DNA of 64,000 nt from Gracilimonas sp965227785 (lineage in GTDB: Bacteria > Bacteroidota > Rhodothermia > Balneolales > Balneolaceae). Shown one piece after another: positions 1-9,581 of this stretch. The first letter of the stretch is position 1, and the number at the start of each line of letters is the position of its first letter. The notes under the pieces were generated by a model. The model had not been told where the DNA came from, did no database searches, and worked only from the letters and a program-made list of their open reading frames with translations. The position numbers were made by a program, and so were the translations under genes. The DNA lies in NCBI RefSeq assembly GCF_965227785.1, contig NZ_OZ245785.1:3224001-3288000 (forward strand). The letters are read 5' to 3'.

Positions 1-1
1 A

Positions 2-997
2 CAAGAAACCTATATTGAAGTAGGCCCCGAAATTGGTCAATATGTGTGGGATGATTTGAACGGAGACGGAACCCAACAGGTGGATGAGTTCTTTCTGGAA
101 GTGAGTCCTAATGAAGGAACCTTCATACGGCAGTTTCTGCCTTCTGACGAATTGTTGCCGGTTATAGATCTGAATGTACGATTGTTGAATACCATCCGGC
201 CGTTTACTTTTCTGGATGATGAAAACTGGCTTGAGGCTGTCAGTCTCCGATCAAGAATCGATGTTACCGAAAATTCCACAACCCGTGATTTGGCTGATGT
301 TTACCTGCTGAATATTGACTCGTTCCGAAATGACTCCAACACTGTGCAGGGCAGGTTGCACTGGGAAAAAGAATTAAACTTTTTGAATGGGGTGGATAGG
401 GCTGACCTGAGCTTGGGATATACTCAGAACCGAAGCCTGAATCAGAGAAGCACTGAGTCTATTGAAAACTACACCGACTTGACTTACCTAAATACAGCGT
501 ATGATATCACAGACCGGGTTCGTATTTCTCTGGACGCTCTTGGAAGTACAAACCGAAGCGAAAGCAGCCGGCTTCAAAACAGGAATTATGATATCAAAAC
601 GCTTTCCTTTAAGCCGGGGGTAAACGGAACCATCAACCGATCATGGAATGCAGGTCTGGAGATTTCTTATGCCAAAAAAGAAGACCAGTTCCCTGTCCAA
701 AATGTAACAGCGGATTTGCTTAAGATTTCAACAACTCACCGAACCTTTTTGTGGAGAAAACTCCAATCTAATCTTAGACTGGAGTTGCGAAATACAGTAG
801 TAAATGGAAGTTCATCATCCTATGGAAGCTATGAGTTAACTGAAGGAACCGGAGAAGGAACAAATCTCATTTGGTCGCTCAATAGTTCGTATCGGGCAAG
901 TAATTTAATTCGAATAAGTTTTAATTATGACGGAAGAACCGTCACAGACCGTGCTGCCATACATACTATAAAATTAGTTATGAGTGCTACTTTTTGA
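2..997 (+). CDS. C-terminal part of a large probable outer-membrane beta-barrel protein (5' truncated by window)
   Basis: The reading frame is open from base 2 with no start required, so about 331 residues of a longer protein are visible. The visible N-terminal part carries a short acidic motif (W-D-D-L-N-G-D-G-T-Q-Q-V-D-E-F), of a kind seen in large Bacteroidota surface proteins. The rest alternates polar and hydrophobic residues in strand-length blocks and ends in a terminal Phe (S-A-T-F), as outer-membrane barrels do. I do not recognise the family and infer only an envelope location. A GTG at 44 could be called as a start, but the codons before it continue the same protein style, so it is more likely internal. 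Confidence 0.6.
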   Translation, partial: QETYIEVGPEIGQYVWDDLNGDGTQQVDEFFLEVSPNEGTFIRQFLPSDELLPVIDLNVRLLNTIRPFTFLDDENWLEAVSLRSRIDVTENSTTRDLADVYLLNIDSFRNDSNTVQGRLHWEKELNFLNGVDRADLSLGYTQNRSLNQRSTESIENYTDLTYLNTAYDITDRVRISLDALGSTNRSESSRLQNRNYDIKTLSFKPGVNGTINRSWNAGLEISYAKKEDQFPVQNVTADLLKISTTHRTFLWRKLQSNLRLELRNTVVNGSSSSYGSYELTEGTGEGTNLIWSLNSSYRASNLIRISFNYDGRTVTDRAAIHTIKLVMSATF

Positions 998-1166
998 TAA
1001 AAACCATTAATAATCGGTAACTTATAGTAGTGAATTCGAAAGTGGGTAACATTACGTAAAAATGACTTTTTATGGCCGATGTTACTTTGACATTTAGTAT
1101 AAAATGAACTATTCTTTCGCTTCATTATTCTTAGCCTTTAACAATTAAACTATTAGTGGAGTAGAC

Positions 1167-1886
1167 ATGATATCGTCGATTGCTCTTTTTCTCTTACAAG
1201 CCCCTGCTGACGAAGGGTTTTTTAATGTCGTAGTAGCAAAATTTAACGAAGGTAATGAAGGCGGATGGATGTGGCCGGTATTGGTTACATTGATTCTTGG
1301 CCTCGCTATATTTCTTGAGCGGATCATTACTCTCAACCTTGCTGACATCAACACACGTAAATTTATCGTTAACGTACAAGAAGCTCTTCAGGACGGTGGT
1401 ATTGAAGCTGCTGAAGAACTTTGTGCACAAACCCGAGGTCCTGTAGCGTCAGTTTTTCAAGCTGGTTTAATGCGTTCTCACGAAGGTATTGAAGCTGCCG
1501 AAAAAGCTATTTCAGCTTACGGCTCTATTGAGATGAGTTTCCTCGAGCGTGGCCTTGTATGGTTATCTCTTTTCATTGCAATTGCTCCACTATTCGGATT
1601 CCTTGGTACCGTAGTAGGTATGATCGAGGCTTTCGATGACATTGAAGCTGCAGCCGATATCTCCCCGAGTATTGTAGCGGGTGGTATTAAAACTGCACTT
1701 TTGACAACCGCCGGAGGTTTGATTGCGGGTATTATTCTCCAAATTGGATACAACTATTGCGTATCTAAAATTGACCGACTGATTGCAGAAATGGAAGAAA
1801 GTTCAATCACCCTGATTGACTCCATTATTATGCTGAATGAAGGAAAAGATTTAGTTCCTCCATCAAGCAGCGACACTGACGCATAA
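1167..1886 (+). CDS. MotA/TolQ/ExbB-family proton channel
   Basis: A 239-residue inner-membrane protein of the TolQ/ExbB family, which forms the proton channel that energises TonB- or Tol-type trans-envelope machines. Hydrophobic segments lie near residues 28-48, 125-150 and 170-195, and the last two contain the family's small-residue-rich helices (F-L-G-T-V-V-G-M and A-L-L-T-T-A-G-G-L). It is the first gene of a four-gene cassette with a small membrane protein and two ExbD-like proteins, and it precedes a TonB-dependent receptor by 5 kb. Length and order match the usual Bacteroidota cassette. Whether it serves TonB, Tol or gliding-type machinery cannot be decided from sequence. Confidence 0.92.
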   Translation: MISSIALFLLQAPADEGFFNVVVAKFNEGNEGGWMWPVLVTLILGLAIFLERIITLNLADINTRKFIVNVQEALQDGGIEAAEELCAQTRGPVASVFQAGLMRSHEGIEAAEKAISAYGSIEMSFLERGLVWLSLFIAIAPLFGFLGTVVGMIEAFDDIEAAADISPSIVAGGIKTALLTTAGGLIAGIILQIGYNYCVSKIDRLIAEMEESSITLIDSIIMLNEGKDLVPPSSSDTDA

Positions 1887-1917
1887 TTAGAATCCAAACA
1901 ATAAAAAGGATATAGAT

Positions 1918-2184
1918 ATGGTTGCAATTAGTGTCGGACTTGCTCTTGGGTTAATCGTTCTCGGTGTGGTCTCTATGGCCGGAGCCGGGGTTCGAAGCCT
2001 TGTAATGGGCAAGCAGGACTACAAAAAGATTGGAATGATGGCCATCCCATTTGTTGTCTTCGGAATTACATACGCAATTTCTGGTGAAATTTCTGATGCC
2101 GGAGTGATGACAGCAGCTCTAATGATGCTTGGTATGGTTGCAGCGATAGTCCTGACCGGACTTCGCGGAACATTTAAGTTTTAG
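1918..2184 (+). CDS. Small hydrophobic membrane protein of the ExbB/ExbD cassette
   Basis: An 88-residue protein with about three hydrophobic helices (roughly residues 1-24, 39-56 and 62-82) joined by short basic loops. It starts 31 bases after the ExbB-family gene and ends 12 bases before the first ExbD gene, so it is almost certainly cotranscribed with them. A small membrane protein of unknown role at this place is common in Bacteroidota ExbB/ExbD loci. I can assign no biochemical function; the position suggests an accessory part of the channel complex. Confidence 0.8.
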   Translation: MVAISVGLALGLIVLGVVSMAGAGVRSLVMGKQDYKKIGMMAIPFVVFGITYAISGEISDAGVMTAALMMLGMVAAIVLTGLRGTFKF

Positions 2185-2196
2185 TAGGAACGCAAT

Positions 2197-2739
2197 ATGC
2201 TACTTAAAAAAAGAAAAAGAGAAAGTGCGGAGATCAATGGATCTTCCATGGCAGATATCGCTTTTCTCTTGCTCATATTCTTTCTGGTTACAACTACAAT
2301 TAACGTAGATACCGGGATTGGGCTCATGCTTCCGCCTCCTCTTGAGGAGGATCAGGAGCCACCACCCATTAAGGAAAGAAACCTGATGAATATTCTTGTG
2401 AATCAGGAAGGACGAATCGTAATGGATGAAGAGTTTTACCAGCTTGGTGAAGTGAAGGCTCGGTTAGTCGAGTTCATTAAGAACCCAACACAAGATCCGA
2501 ATCTGGCAGAAACTCCCGACTTGGCGATTGTATCTATCAGAACCCAACGGGAAACTCCATACCGTATTTATGTTGATATGTTGGATGAGGTGATGGGTGC
2601 CTACAAGGAACTCAGAGACGAGGCTTCAAGAGCTAACTATGGCGTGCCCTATGGTGCTCTCGAAGAAGACAGTCCTCAGCAAGAGCAAGTAAAGGATATG
2701 TATCCGAAAAAAATCTCAATAGCAGAACCTAACGAATAA
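2197..2739 (+). CDS. ExbD/TolR-family biopolymer transport protein (first copy)
   Basis: A 180-residue ExbD/TolR protein: short basic cytoplasmic N-terminus, one transmembrane helix at about residues 18-36 (D-I-A-F-L-L-L-I-F-F-L-V) holding the Asp that in this family takes part in proton transfer, then a periplasmic domain. A proline/acid-rich linker follows the helix. It partners the upstream ExbB-like channel. The next gene, 6 bases downstream, is a second ExbD-like protein with a different periplasmic domain, so the stator may contain both. Confidence 0.9.
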   Translation: MLLKKRKRESAEINGSSMADIAFLLLIFFLVTTTINVDTGIGLMLPPPLEEDQEPPPIKERNLMNILVNQEGRIVMDEEFYQLGEVKARLVEFIKNPTQDPNLAETPDLAIVSIRTQRETPYRIYVDMLDEVMGAYKELRDEASRANYGVPYGALEEDSPQQEQVKDMYPKKISIAEPNE

Positions 2740-2745
2740 TCTATC

Positions 2746-3192
2746 ATGGCTCATTTTAAAAAGAAGAATGCAGGCAGTAAGCAGGAAGTACCTACTTCCG
2801 CCATGCCGGATGTTGTATTCATGTTACTCTTCTTCTTTATGGTAACTACCGTATTGAGAGAAGTAACATTGAAGGTTCGTGTTAACCTCACCCAGGCCGA
2901 GAACATTGAAAAGATTGAGCAAAAGCGACTTCTTTCCTATGTATATATCGGGCCGGAACGACTTCCGGGTAATAAACTTGGTGAAGATAAGGTTCAGATT
3001 GATGATGCTATCGTTGAAGATATTGGCGGGATTAGAACGCTGATGTATGACAAGCTTCGCGAACAGCCTAAATTAATTGTTTCCCTGCGTGTGGATGAGA
3101 ACTCCGAATTCGGGCTTCTCACTGACGTTCAGGAAGAATTAAAACAGGCCAGCACGTTTCGTATAAACTACTCTACACGTCGCGAACCTTAA
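2746..3192 (+). CDS. ExbD/TolR-family biopolymer transport protein (second copy)
   Basis: A 148-residue ExbD/TolR protein with the transmembrane helix at about residues 22-40 (P-D-V-V-F-M-L-L-F-F-F-M-V), again with an Asp at the start of the helix. It lies 6 bases after the first ExbD gene and is the last gene of the cassette; an intrinsic terminator follows. Its periplasmic part is shorter and differs from the first copy, so the two are paralogues and not a recent duplication. Confidence 0.9.
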   Translation: MAHFKKKNAGSKQEVPTSAMPDVVFMLLFFFMVTTVLREVTLKVRVNLTQAENIEKIEQKRLLSYVYIGPERLPGNKLGEDKVQIDDAIVEDIGGIRTLMYDKLREQPKLIVSLRVDENSEFGLLTDVQEELKQASTFRINYSTRREP

Positions 3193-3212
3193 TTTTATTT
3201 TTTAAAGATTAA

Positions 3213-3247
3213 GGCAGCTGTACCCAATGGTGCAGGTGCCTTTTTTT
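3213..3247 (+). terminator. Intrinsic terminator after the ExbB/ExbD cassette
   Basis: A hairpin with arms GGCAGCTGTACC and GGTGCAGGTGCC (one mismatch, one G-U pair) around a CAAT loop, followed by seven T. It lies 20 bases after the second ExbD stop and 20 bases before thiL, which separates the cassette from thiL. Confidence 0.85.
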
Positions 3248-3267
3248 ATTTTAACCCTCCTGATTTT

Positions 3268-4296
3268 ATGTCCGAAGAATTTCAAACGATACAAAGCATC
3301 GGAAGCAAAGGGCTTCTTGAGAAGATTTCAAACTATGATGCTTTCAAAAATGAAAAGGTAACACAATCTATCGGAGACGATGCTGCCGTTATCAAGGAAG
3401 ATAGCGGAGACCTGACACTACTTTCCAGCGATACCTATGTTGAGGGAGTAGATTTTGATCCTACCTATACACCTTTTAATCACCTTGGCTATAAGATACT
3501 CTCAGCCGGTGTAAGTGATATCTATGCAATGAACGGAAAACCGGAAGCCGTTCTGATTAATATAGCCGTGCCTAACCGGATGTCGGTTCAAATGATTGAG
3601 GATTTATACCAGGGGATTTATGCAGCTGGGAAAGTTCATGAGGTTGAAGTAGTAGGTGGCGATATGAAAGCCAATCATGCAAACCTCGTAGTTTCTATAA
3701 GCGTGTATGGAAAAGTGGATGAAGATCACATTACATTTCGTAAAGGAGCCAAAGAAGGGGATGCTATCTGCATAACCGGAGATCTTGGTGGGGCCCTGGC
3801 CGGACTTCGGATTTTAATGCGTGAAAAGAAGTTTTGGGAAGAGCACGGAGATGAGTCTGTTCAGCCGGAGCTTGGTGATTATCAGTTTGTGGTAAAGAGA
3901 CAGTTGGTACCTGAAGCAAGAAAAGATCTTGTGGAAACGTTGAAAGAGCAAAACCTTGTTCCCACCTCAATGATTGATATTACCAAAGGTTTAGTTAGTG
4001 AAGTCAACTCTATTTCTGAGGAATCAAATCTTGGAGCCTATATTTACCAGGCGGCATTACCTATAGCAATTGAGACCCGGCAGGTAGCAGATGAAATGCA
4101 GGAAGATGTAGATCGTTATGCCCTGTTTGGGGGAGAGGACTTGGAACTCATGTTTACCTTGTCAGAAGAGAAAGTAGAAGAGTTCGTGAATCATTTCAAT
4201 GATTTTGTAGTAATAGGGCGCATGGTACCCAAAGAAGAGGGCATGAAAATGCAAACCGCAGAAGGTGATGTGGTCTCATTTGATGATTTGTCATAA
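3268..4296 (+). CDS. thiL: Thiamine-monophosphate kinase
   Basis: A 342-residue ThiL, which phosphorylates thiamine monophosphate with ATP to give thiamine pyrophosphate. The N-terminal AIRS-type signature is visible: Q-S-I-G-D-D-A-A-V near residue 30, then L-S-S-D-T-Y-V-E-G-V-D-F, V-G-G-D-M near residue 130 and the C-terminal F-G-G-E-D-L-E-L motif near residue 290. Length fits the family. It has its own upstream region after a terminator, with no thiamine riboswitch apparent in the 75-base gap. No other thiamine genes are nearby. Confidence 0.93.
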   Translation: MSEEFQTIQSIGSKGLLEKISNYDAFKNEKVTQSIGDDAAVIKEDSGDLTLLSSDTYVEGVDFDPTYTPFNHLGYKILSAGVSDIYAMNGKPEAVLINIAVPNRMSVQMIEDLYQGIYAAGKVHEVEVVGGDMKANHANLVVSISVYGKVDEDHITFRKGAKEGDAICITGDLGGALAGLRILMREKKFWEEHGDESVQPELGDYQFVVKRQLVPEARKDLVETLKEQNLVPTSMIDITKGLVSEVNSISEESNLGAYIYQAALPIAIETRQVADEMQEDVDRYALFGGEDLELMFTLSEEKVEEFVNHFNDFVVIGRMVPKEEGMKMQTAEGDVVSFDDLS

Positions 4297-4423
4297 TAAA
4301 GTCAGTGGCACGTTTTTTGCCAAGAGTTAGTTCGGTTCAATAAAGATAATTCGTTCTCGTAAACTCATCTGAGTGTAAGGTTCGTTATATTATAGTCTAA
4401 GATAATTTTATAAGCTTGTTTTA

Positions 4424-6544
4424 ATGGCGCAGAAAGACCCAAATAAAAAGAAATCAGTAAAGCCAGACGGCAAAAAAGGTGGTAACTCACCTAAATTTCC
4501 TACCTGGAGTATATTTGTATTATTTTTTGTACTTCTCCTTGCACAAGTACTTTTCTTTTCACCTGATACCGGAAACAGAATCAAGTACAGTAAGTTTCTT
4601 GAACATGTCGAGAATGGATATGTCAACGAAATTACTATAACCAATGGTGTGGATGTAACCGGAGTCTATTCGGATAAGGCTATATCGGACGGAATTATTA
4701 CCCGCCCGGCACAAGACGACAGCAATAACCTCCCATTTGCAACAGAGAGCGTAGAAGACTTTAGAAAGTTCAGAACCACTATGCTGCGTGGGGACGAAAT
4801 TCGCCCTGTACTGGATGCCAATGCGGTCGAGTATGATGTTCGGATTGAAGAAGACTGGTTCAGCGGCATTTTTGTATGGCTCATTCCAATTGCGCTGTTG
4901 ATTGTAATATGGATTTTCATTTTTAGAAAGATGAACCCCGGACAGCAGGTCCTCAATATTGGGAAGAACAAAGCATCTCTCTACGATCAGCAAAAAGAAA
5001 CCAAAGTTACCTTTGAAGATGTAGCCGGACTTCAGGAAGCGAAAGCCGAAGTTGAAGAGGTCGTGGAATTCCTGAAAAACCCACAGAAGTTTACCAAGCT
5101 CGGTGGTGTTCTGCCTAAAGGTGTGTTGTTGGTGGGGCCTCCCGGAACCGGTAAAACATTACTTGCCAAGGCAACAGCAGGAGAGGCCAGCGTACCGTTC
5201 TTTAGTTTGAGCGGTTCTGACTTTGTGGAAATGTTTGTAGGGGTTGGTGCAGCCCGTGTACGCGACTTGTTCAAGCAAGCCAAGGAGAAAGCACCTTGTA
5301 TCATATTTATTGATGAAATTGACTCTATCGGCAGGACCCGTGGCCGTGGTATGGCAATGGGCTCCAATGATGAGCGTGAAAATACTCTGAATCAGCTGCT
5401 TAGTGAAATGGATGGATTCAACTCCGATAAAGGGGTGATTCTGATGGCAGCTACTAACCGCCCGGATATTCTGGACTCTGCTTTGTTACGTCCGGGACGA
5501 TTTGACCGTCAGATTATGATCGACAAGCCGGACTTAAACGGTCGTGTTGAAATCCTGAGGGTTCACACCAAAAAATTAAAACTCTCGGATAATATTGACT
5601 TGAGAGTATTAGCATCTCAAACCCCCGGTTTTGCCGGTGCCGATCTGGCAAATCTTTGTAACGAAGCTGCTTTATTGGCTGCCCGACGTGAGAAGAGCAG
5701 CATTGAGATGGAAGACTTCCAGGACTCTATTGAGAAAGTAATTGCAGGACTGGAAAGGAAGAACAAACTGATTAGCCCGGATGAACGTAAGATTGTGGCG
5801 TATCATGAGGCTGGCCATGCCATTGTAGGTTGGTTCCTGGAGCATACCGATCCGGTGTTAAAAGTAAGTATTGTGCCTCGTGGGTTAGCCGCATTGGGTT
5901 ATACTTTACAGACTCCGCTTGAAGAACGCTTCCTGATGACAACCGAGGAGCTGAACGACAAAATATGTGCTCTGCTTGGGGGACGGGTAGCTGAAGAGAT
6001 TATTTTTGGCCGGATTTCTACCGGTGCACAAAACGACCTTGAGCGTATCACAACAATGGCATTTGCTATGGTTGCGGAATACGGTATGAGTGAAAAGCTG
6101 GGATATATTTCTCTGAAAGATTCACAAAATCCTGAGAACAGCTACGGATTTAATAAGAAGTATTCAGAGCAAACCAGTGAACAAATCGATAAAGAGGTTC
6201 GCAGAATCATTGACCTGAATCATGACCGAACTATCGAGTTGCTAAAGAAGCACAAAGACGAGCTCGAAAAACTGGCTGAAGCACTTCTTGAAAGAGAGGT
6301 ATTGGATCATCATGCTCTTCGTGATTTATTGGGTGATCGTCCGCACGGAAAATATCCGGACGGAATTTTCGAACGTCCTTCTGATTCCAAGAAAAATGGA
6401 GTTCAGAAAGACGACGAAGAAAATTCTGATGTAGCTGATGCGAAAATAGTTGAGTCTGAGGACACTGAGGATACAAAAGAAGAGGTAAAAGACAACACAG
6501 AAAATTCTTCTGATAAAAAAGAGAGTGAAGAATCCAAGGCCTGA
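4424..6544 (+). CDS. ftsH: ATP-dependent zinc metalloprotease FtsH
   Basis: A 706-residue membrane AAA+ protease. In order: two transmembrane segments (about residues 27-45 and 147-167) around a periplasmic domain; Walker A G-P-P-G-T-G-K-T near residue 240; Walker B with F-I-D-E-I-D near 299; the second region of homology with R-P-G-R-F-D-R near 360; and the zinc-binding H-E-A-G-H near 462. The last ~75 residues are a highly acidic, low-complexity tail, longer than in E. coli FtsH but usual in this phylum. It degrades membrane proteins and regulators and is a monocistronic gene here. Confidence 0.97.
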   Translation: MAQKDPNKKKSVKPDGKKGGNSPKFPTWSIFVLFFVLLLAQVLFFSPDTGNRIKYSKFLEHVENGYVNEITITNGVDVTGVYSDKAISDGIITRPAQDDSNNLPFATESVEDFRKFRTTMLRGDEIRPVLDANAVEYDVRIEEDWFSGIFVWLIPIALLIVIWIFIFRKMNPGQQVLNIGKNKASLYDQQKETKVTFEDVAGLQEAKAEVEEVVEFLKNPQKFTKLGGVLPKGVLLVGPPGTGKTLLAKATAGEASVPFFSLSGSDFVEMFVGVGAARVRDLFKQAKEKAPCIIFIDEIDSIGRTRGRGMAMGSNDERENTLNQLLSEMDGFNSDKGVILMAATNRPDILDSALLRPGRFDRQIMIDKPDLNGRVEILRVHTKKLKLSDNIDLRVLASQTPGFAGADLANLCNEAALLAARREKSSIEMEDFQDSIEKVIAGLERKNKLISPDERKIVAYHEAGHAIVGWFLEHTDPVLKVSIVPRGLAALGYTLQTPLEERFLMTTEELNDKICALLGGRVAEEIIFGRISTGAQNDLERITTMAFAMVAEYGMSEKLGYISLKDSQNPENSYGFNKKYSEQTSEQIDKEVRRIIDLNHDRTIELLKKHKDELEKLAEALLEREVLDHHALRDLLGDRPHGKYPDGIFERPSDSKKNGVQKDDEENSDVADAKIVESEDTEDTKEEVKDNTENSSDKKESEESKA

Positions 6545-6673
6545 TAGGTCGGCTATTAACATTGAGATAATCTACAGGTAAACAAAGGATAACGCCTCCT
6601 TAACAGTAGCGCAAAGGCTGAGGTTTAGTTTTGCAGTGCATTATGAAAGCAAAACTAAAACATATCAGCACTC

Positions 6674-9541
6674 GTGAAAACACACATATTATCAGCACTC
6701 GTTTGTTTTGCGCTTTCTACTTCCTTTAACCTAAAAGCGCAAAATGCAGGTACCATTACCGGTACCGTTGTGGACGCCGAAACCGGCGAAACTCTTATCG
6801 GAGTTAATGTAGTACTTCAGGGAACTACCATTGGTACTTCAACCAACCTTGATGGTCAATATACCATCAAGAATATTGAGACAGGCAGTTATACCCTTGA
6901 AGTCAGTTATATTTCATTTCAGAAGCAAACTATCACCGGTGTAGAAGTAAGTGCCGGCGAAGTCACCAAACTGGATATTACTCTTCAACCCGAAACCGAA
7001 GAGCTTGAAGACGTAATAATTACGGCAGAAGCTATCTTGGATAATGAAGCAGGACTTCTGCGCCAGCGCCAAAAAGCCATTTCTTTCAGTGACGCTATTT
7101 CTGCTGAAAGCATTTCCAGTAGCGGAAGCGGTGATGCCGCCGGAGCTCTCAAGAAAGTAGTTGGAGCTTCAGTGGTGGACGGTAAATATGTATTCATCCG
7201 GGGATTGGGGGATCGTTACACAAGTACTCACCTGAACGGATCTGAACTTCCATCTGCAGATCCAAACAGAAAATCTTTTCAGCTCGATATATTTCCAAGC
7301 AACCTTTTGGAGAATATCGTAACCCTCAAAACATTTACACCTGATAAGCCGGGTAATTTTAGTGGGGGTTTGGTAGATATTGCAACCAAAGATTTTCCTG
7401 AGCAATTTTCTTTCCAGGCTTCAGCTTCAACAGGGTTCAATACCAAATCTACATTTACCGATCTTGTTATCGGCGACCCAAGCAGTACCGATTATATGGG
7501 TTTTGACGGGGGGAGAAGAGGTGTCCCACAAGAGGTTCGCGACTTCATAAAAAGCGGACAAGAATTTCCAACCCTCCGTGATACCCGAAATGATCCGGAA
7601 GCTGCAGAAACGTTGGATCGTTTGTCAAACGCTTTCAATAATGAATTCCGCCCCCGTGAACAGTATGGCGCAATGGATCAGAGTTATGGGATTTCCCTGG
7701 GGAATCAGGTTCCTTTTTTGGGCAATGAACTGGGATATACCGCCAGCTTTTCATACAGTCAGGGGTATTCCGGTTATGACGATGGTATCGTATCCAGATA
7801 CGACCTGGTTGGAAATTTCTATGATTCTGAGCAACTGTTCCGCCGGCTTGATGTTACCGATATTAAAGGGGAACGTAATGTGGACTGGGGAGGGATGGCA
7901 ACGGTATCTTATCGCCTATCTGATGCGCATAAAATCTCTGCACGTTTACTCAGAACTCAAAGCGGGACCGGTGCAGGACGCTATTTAGAAGGATTTCAGT
8001 ACGACATCCCCAATGCTCTTTTTCAGACTCGCGTAGTGCAATATACCGAGCGAAGTCTTTCTTCTTTTCAGCTAAGTGGGAAGAGTTATTTTGAGAACTT
8101 CCTGAAAACAACCGTAGAGTGGAAAGCTTCGAGTGCCACCAACATTCAGGATGAGCCTGATTTACGTTACTTCACCACACAGGTAGATACGTTCCCGTCA
8201 GGAGCTATTCTCCATTCAAGCCCAACGAACAATTTCCAGCGTCCCGGACGATTCTATCGAAACCTGGAAGAGTCGAACCGGTCGGTTGGTGTGGATGTAA
8301 CTATTCCATTCAATTCATTCAACGGTGTAGCCGGAAATATAAAATTCGGCGGGAACCTGGTTGATGTTGACCGTGATTTCAGAGAACAACGATTCGACTT
8401 CTACACCGATACACAAAATTTTACTCTAAATGATGTAAATGGTAATGTGGATGCCTTTTTTGATTCCACAGGAATATTAGGATACAGTAATAACGGTCGT
8501 CCACAATTTGGAAACTACGTCCAGAATGCTTCAACACCCAGAAGTAATTATGATGCCACAAAAACGGTTTCTGCTGCGTACCTGATGACCGAATTACCGG
8601 TTACCGACTGGTTCCGGCTAATTGGTGGTGTGAGGTTAGAACAAGCTGATATTGAAGTGGTAAGTCAGGATACGTCGCTTGCTGTGGGTTCGATTTCCAA
8701 TACGGATTACCTTCCATCTATCAACGGGATATTCAGCCTTACCGAGAATATGAATATCCGTGCAGCATATACGAAAACGGTAGCCCGACCTACATTCAGG
8801 GAACTGGCGCCTTACATCACTTTCGACTTTGTGGGTGGTCTTTTATTTCAGGGTAATGAGAACCTGAAACGTACATTGATTACCAACTATGACCTTCGCT
8901 GGGAATTATTTACCGGACCGGGTGAGATACTGGCTATAAGCGGGTTCTATAAAGAGCTGAAGAATCCTTTAGAGAGGGTAATTAGAACAGATATTGGTAA
9001 TGACGCACTGTCCATTCAGAATGTAGAGCAAGGTCGTGTATACGGGCTGGAACTGGAAGTTCGCAAGAACCTGGGTTTCCTGACAGAAAGCCTGCGTCAT
9101 TTTTCCTTAGCTACCAACTACACGCTGGTACGCTCTTATGTGGATATTCCTGAATTAGAACTGCGCGTTATTCGAAATGCAAAACCTGATGCAGAAGACA
9201 CCAGAGAATTACAGGGGCAATCTCCTTACCTCTTCAATTTTGATGTAGGGTACTCTAACCCGGACATCGAATTTAACTCTTCAGTGAGTTACAATTTCTT
9301 TGGAGACCGATTAGGGATTATTTCAGAAGGTGCCACACCGAATATCTACGAAAGAGGGTATGGCTCCCTCAACTTCACCGCAAATAAAACCATAGCTGAT
9401 CATTTTGAGCTCAGCTTTAAGGTGAGCAATATCCTGGATCCGGATATTATTCAATCACAATACTTCAATGGTGATGAATATTTCTACCAGCGATACAAGC
9501 GTGGACGTACATTTTCTCTGGGCATTAAATACAAGATTTAA
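6674..9541 (+). CDS. TonB-dependent receptor with carboxypeptidase-regulatory-like N-terminal domain
   Basis: A 955-residue outer-membrane receptor. It has a signal peptide ending near Leu-Lys-Ala-Gln (about residue 22), a carboxypeptidase-regulatory-like domain (about 25-105), a plug domain with V-F-I-R-G-L-G-D-R-Y (about 170) and a C-terminal barrel ending S-L-G-I-K-Y-K-I. The start is a GTG at 6674, chosen because it gives a clean signal peptide. The gene is followed after 40 bases by a secreted T9SS-tailed beta-helix protein, so the two probably form a receptor/surface-protein pair. The ligand is unknown. Confidence 0.92.
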   Translation: MKTHILSALVCFALSTSFNLKAQNAGTITGTVVDAETGETLIGVNVVLQGTTIGTSTNLDGQYTIKNIETGSYTLEVSYISFQKQTITGVEVSAGEVTKLDITLQPETEELEDVIITAEAILDNEAGLLRQRQKAISFSDAISAESISSSGSGDAAGALKKVVGASVVDGKYVFIRGLGDRYTSTHLNGSELPSADPNRKSFQLDIFPSNLLENIVTLKTFTPDKPGNFSGGLVDIATKDFPEQFSFQASASTGFNTKSTFTDLVIGDPSSTDYMGFDGGRRGVPQEVRDFIKSGQEFPTLRDTRNDPEAAETLDRLSNAFNNEFRPREQYGAMDQSYGISLGNQVPFLGNELGYTASFSYSQGYSGYDDGIVSRYDLVGNFYDSEQLFRRLDVTDIKGERNVDWGGMATVSYRLSDAHKISARLLRTQSGTGAGRYLEGFQYDIPNALFQTRVVQYTERSLSSFQLSGKSYFENFLKTTVEWKASSATNIQDEPDLRYFTTQVDTFPSGAILHSSPTNNFQRPGRFYRNLEESNRSVGVDVTIPFNSFNGVAGNIKFGGNLVDVDRDFREQRFDFYTDTQNFTLNDVNGNVDAFFDSTGILGYSNNGRPQFGNYVQNASTPRSNYDATKTVSAAYLMTELPVTDWFRLIGGVRLEQADIEVVSQDTSLAVGSISNTDYLPSINGIFSLTENMNIRAAYTKTVARPTFRELAPYITFDFVGGLLFQGNENLKRTLITNYDLRWELFTGPGEILAISGFYKELKNPLERVIRTDIGNDALSIQNVEQGRVYGLELEVRKNLGFLTESLRHFSLATNYTLVRSYVDIPELELRVIRNAKPDAEDTRELQGQSPYLFNFDVGYSNPDIEFNSSVSYNFFGDRLGIISEGATPNIYERGYGSLNFTANKTIADHFELSFKVSNILDPDIIQSQYFNGDEYFYQRYKRGRTFSLGIKYKI

Positions 9542-9581
9542 AGAGGTTTTAACTCAAATCCCAAATAACCAAAACGTACAA

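Noticed and set aside
3193..3267. Thiamine riboswitch upstream of thiL
   Set aside because: The gap is only 75 bases and is filled by an intrinsic terminator; no riboswitch core was found.
6643..6729. 28-codon frame from the ATG at 6643
   Set aside because: It overlaps the receptor start in another frame and has no signal or homology; kept only as a note on the direct repeat.
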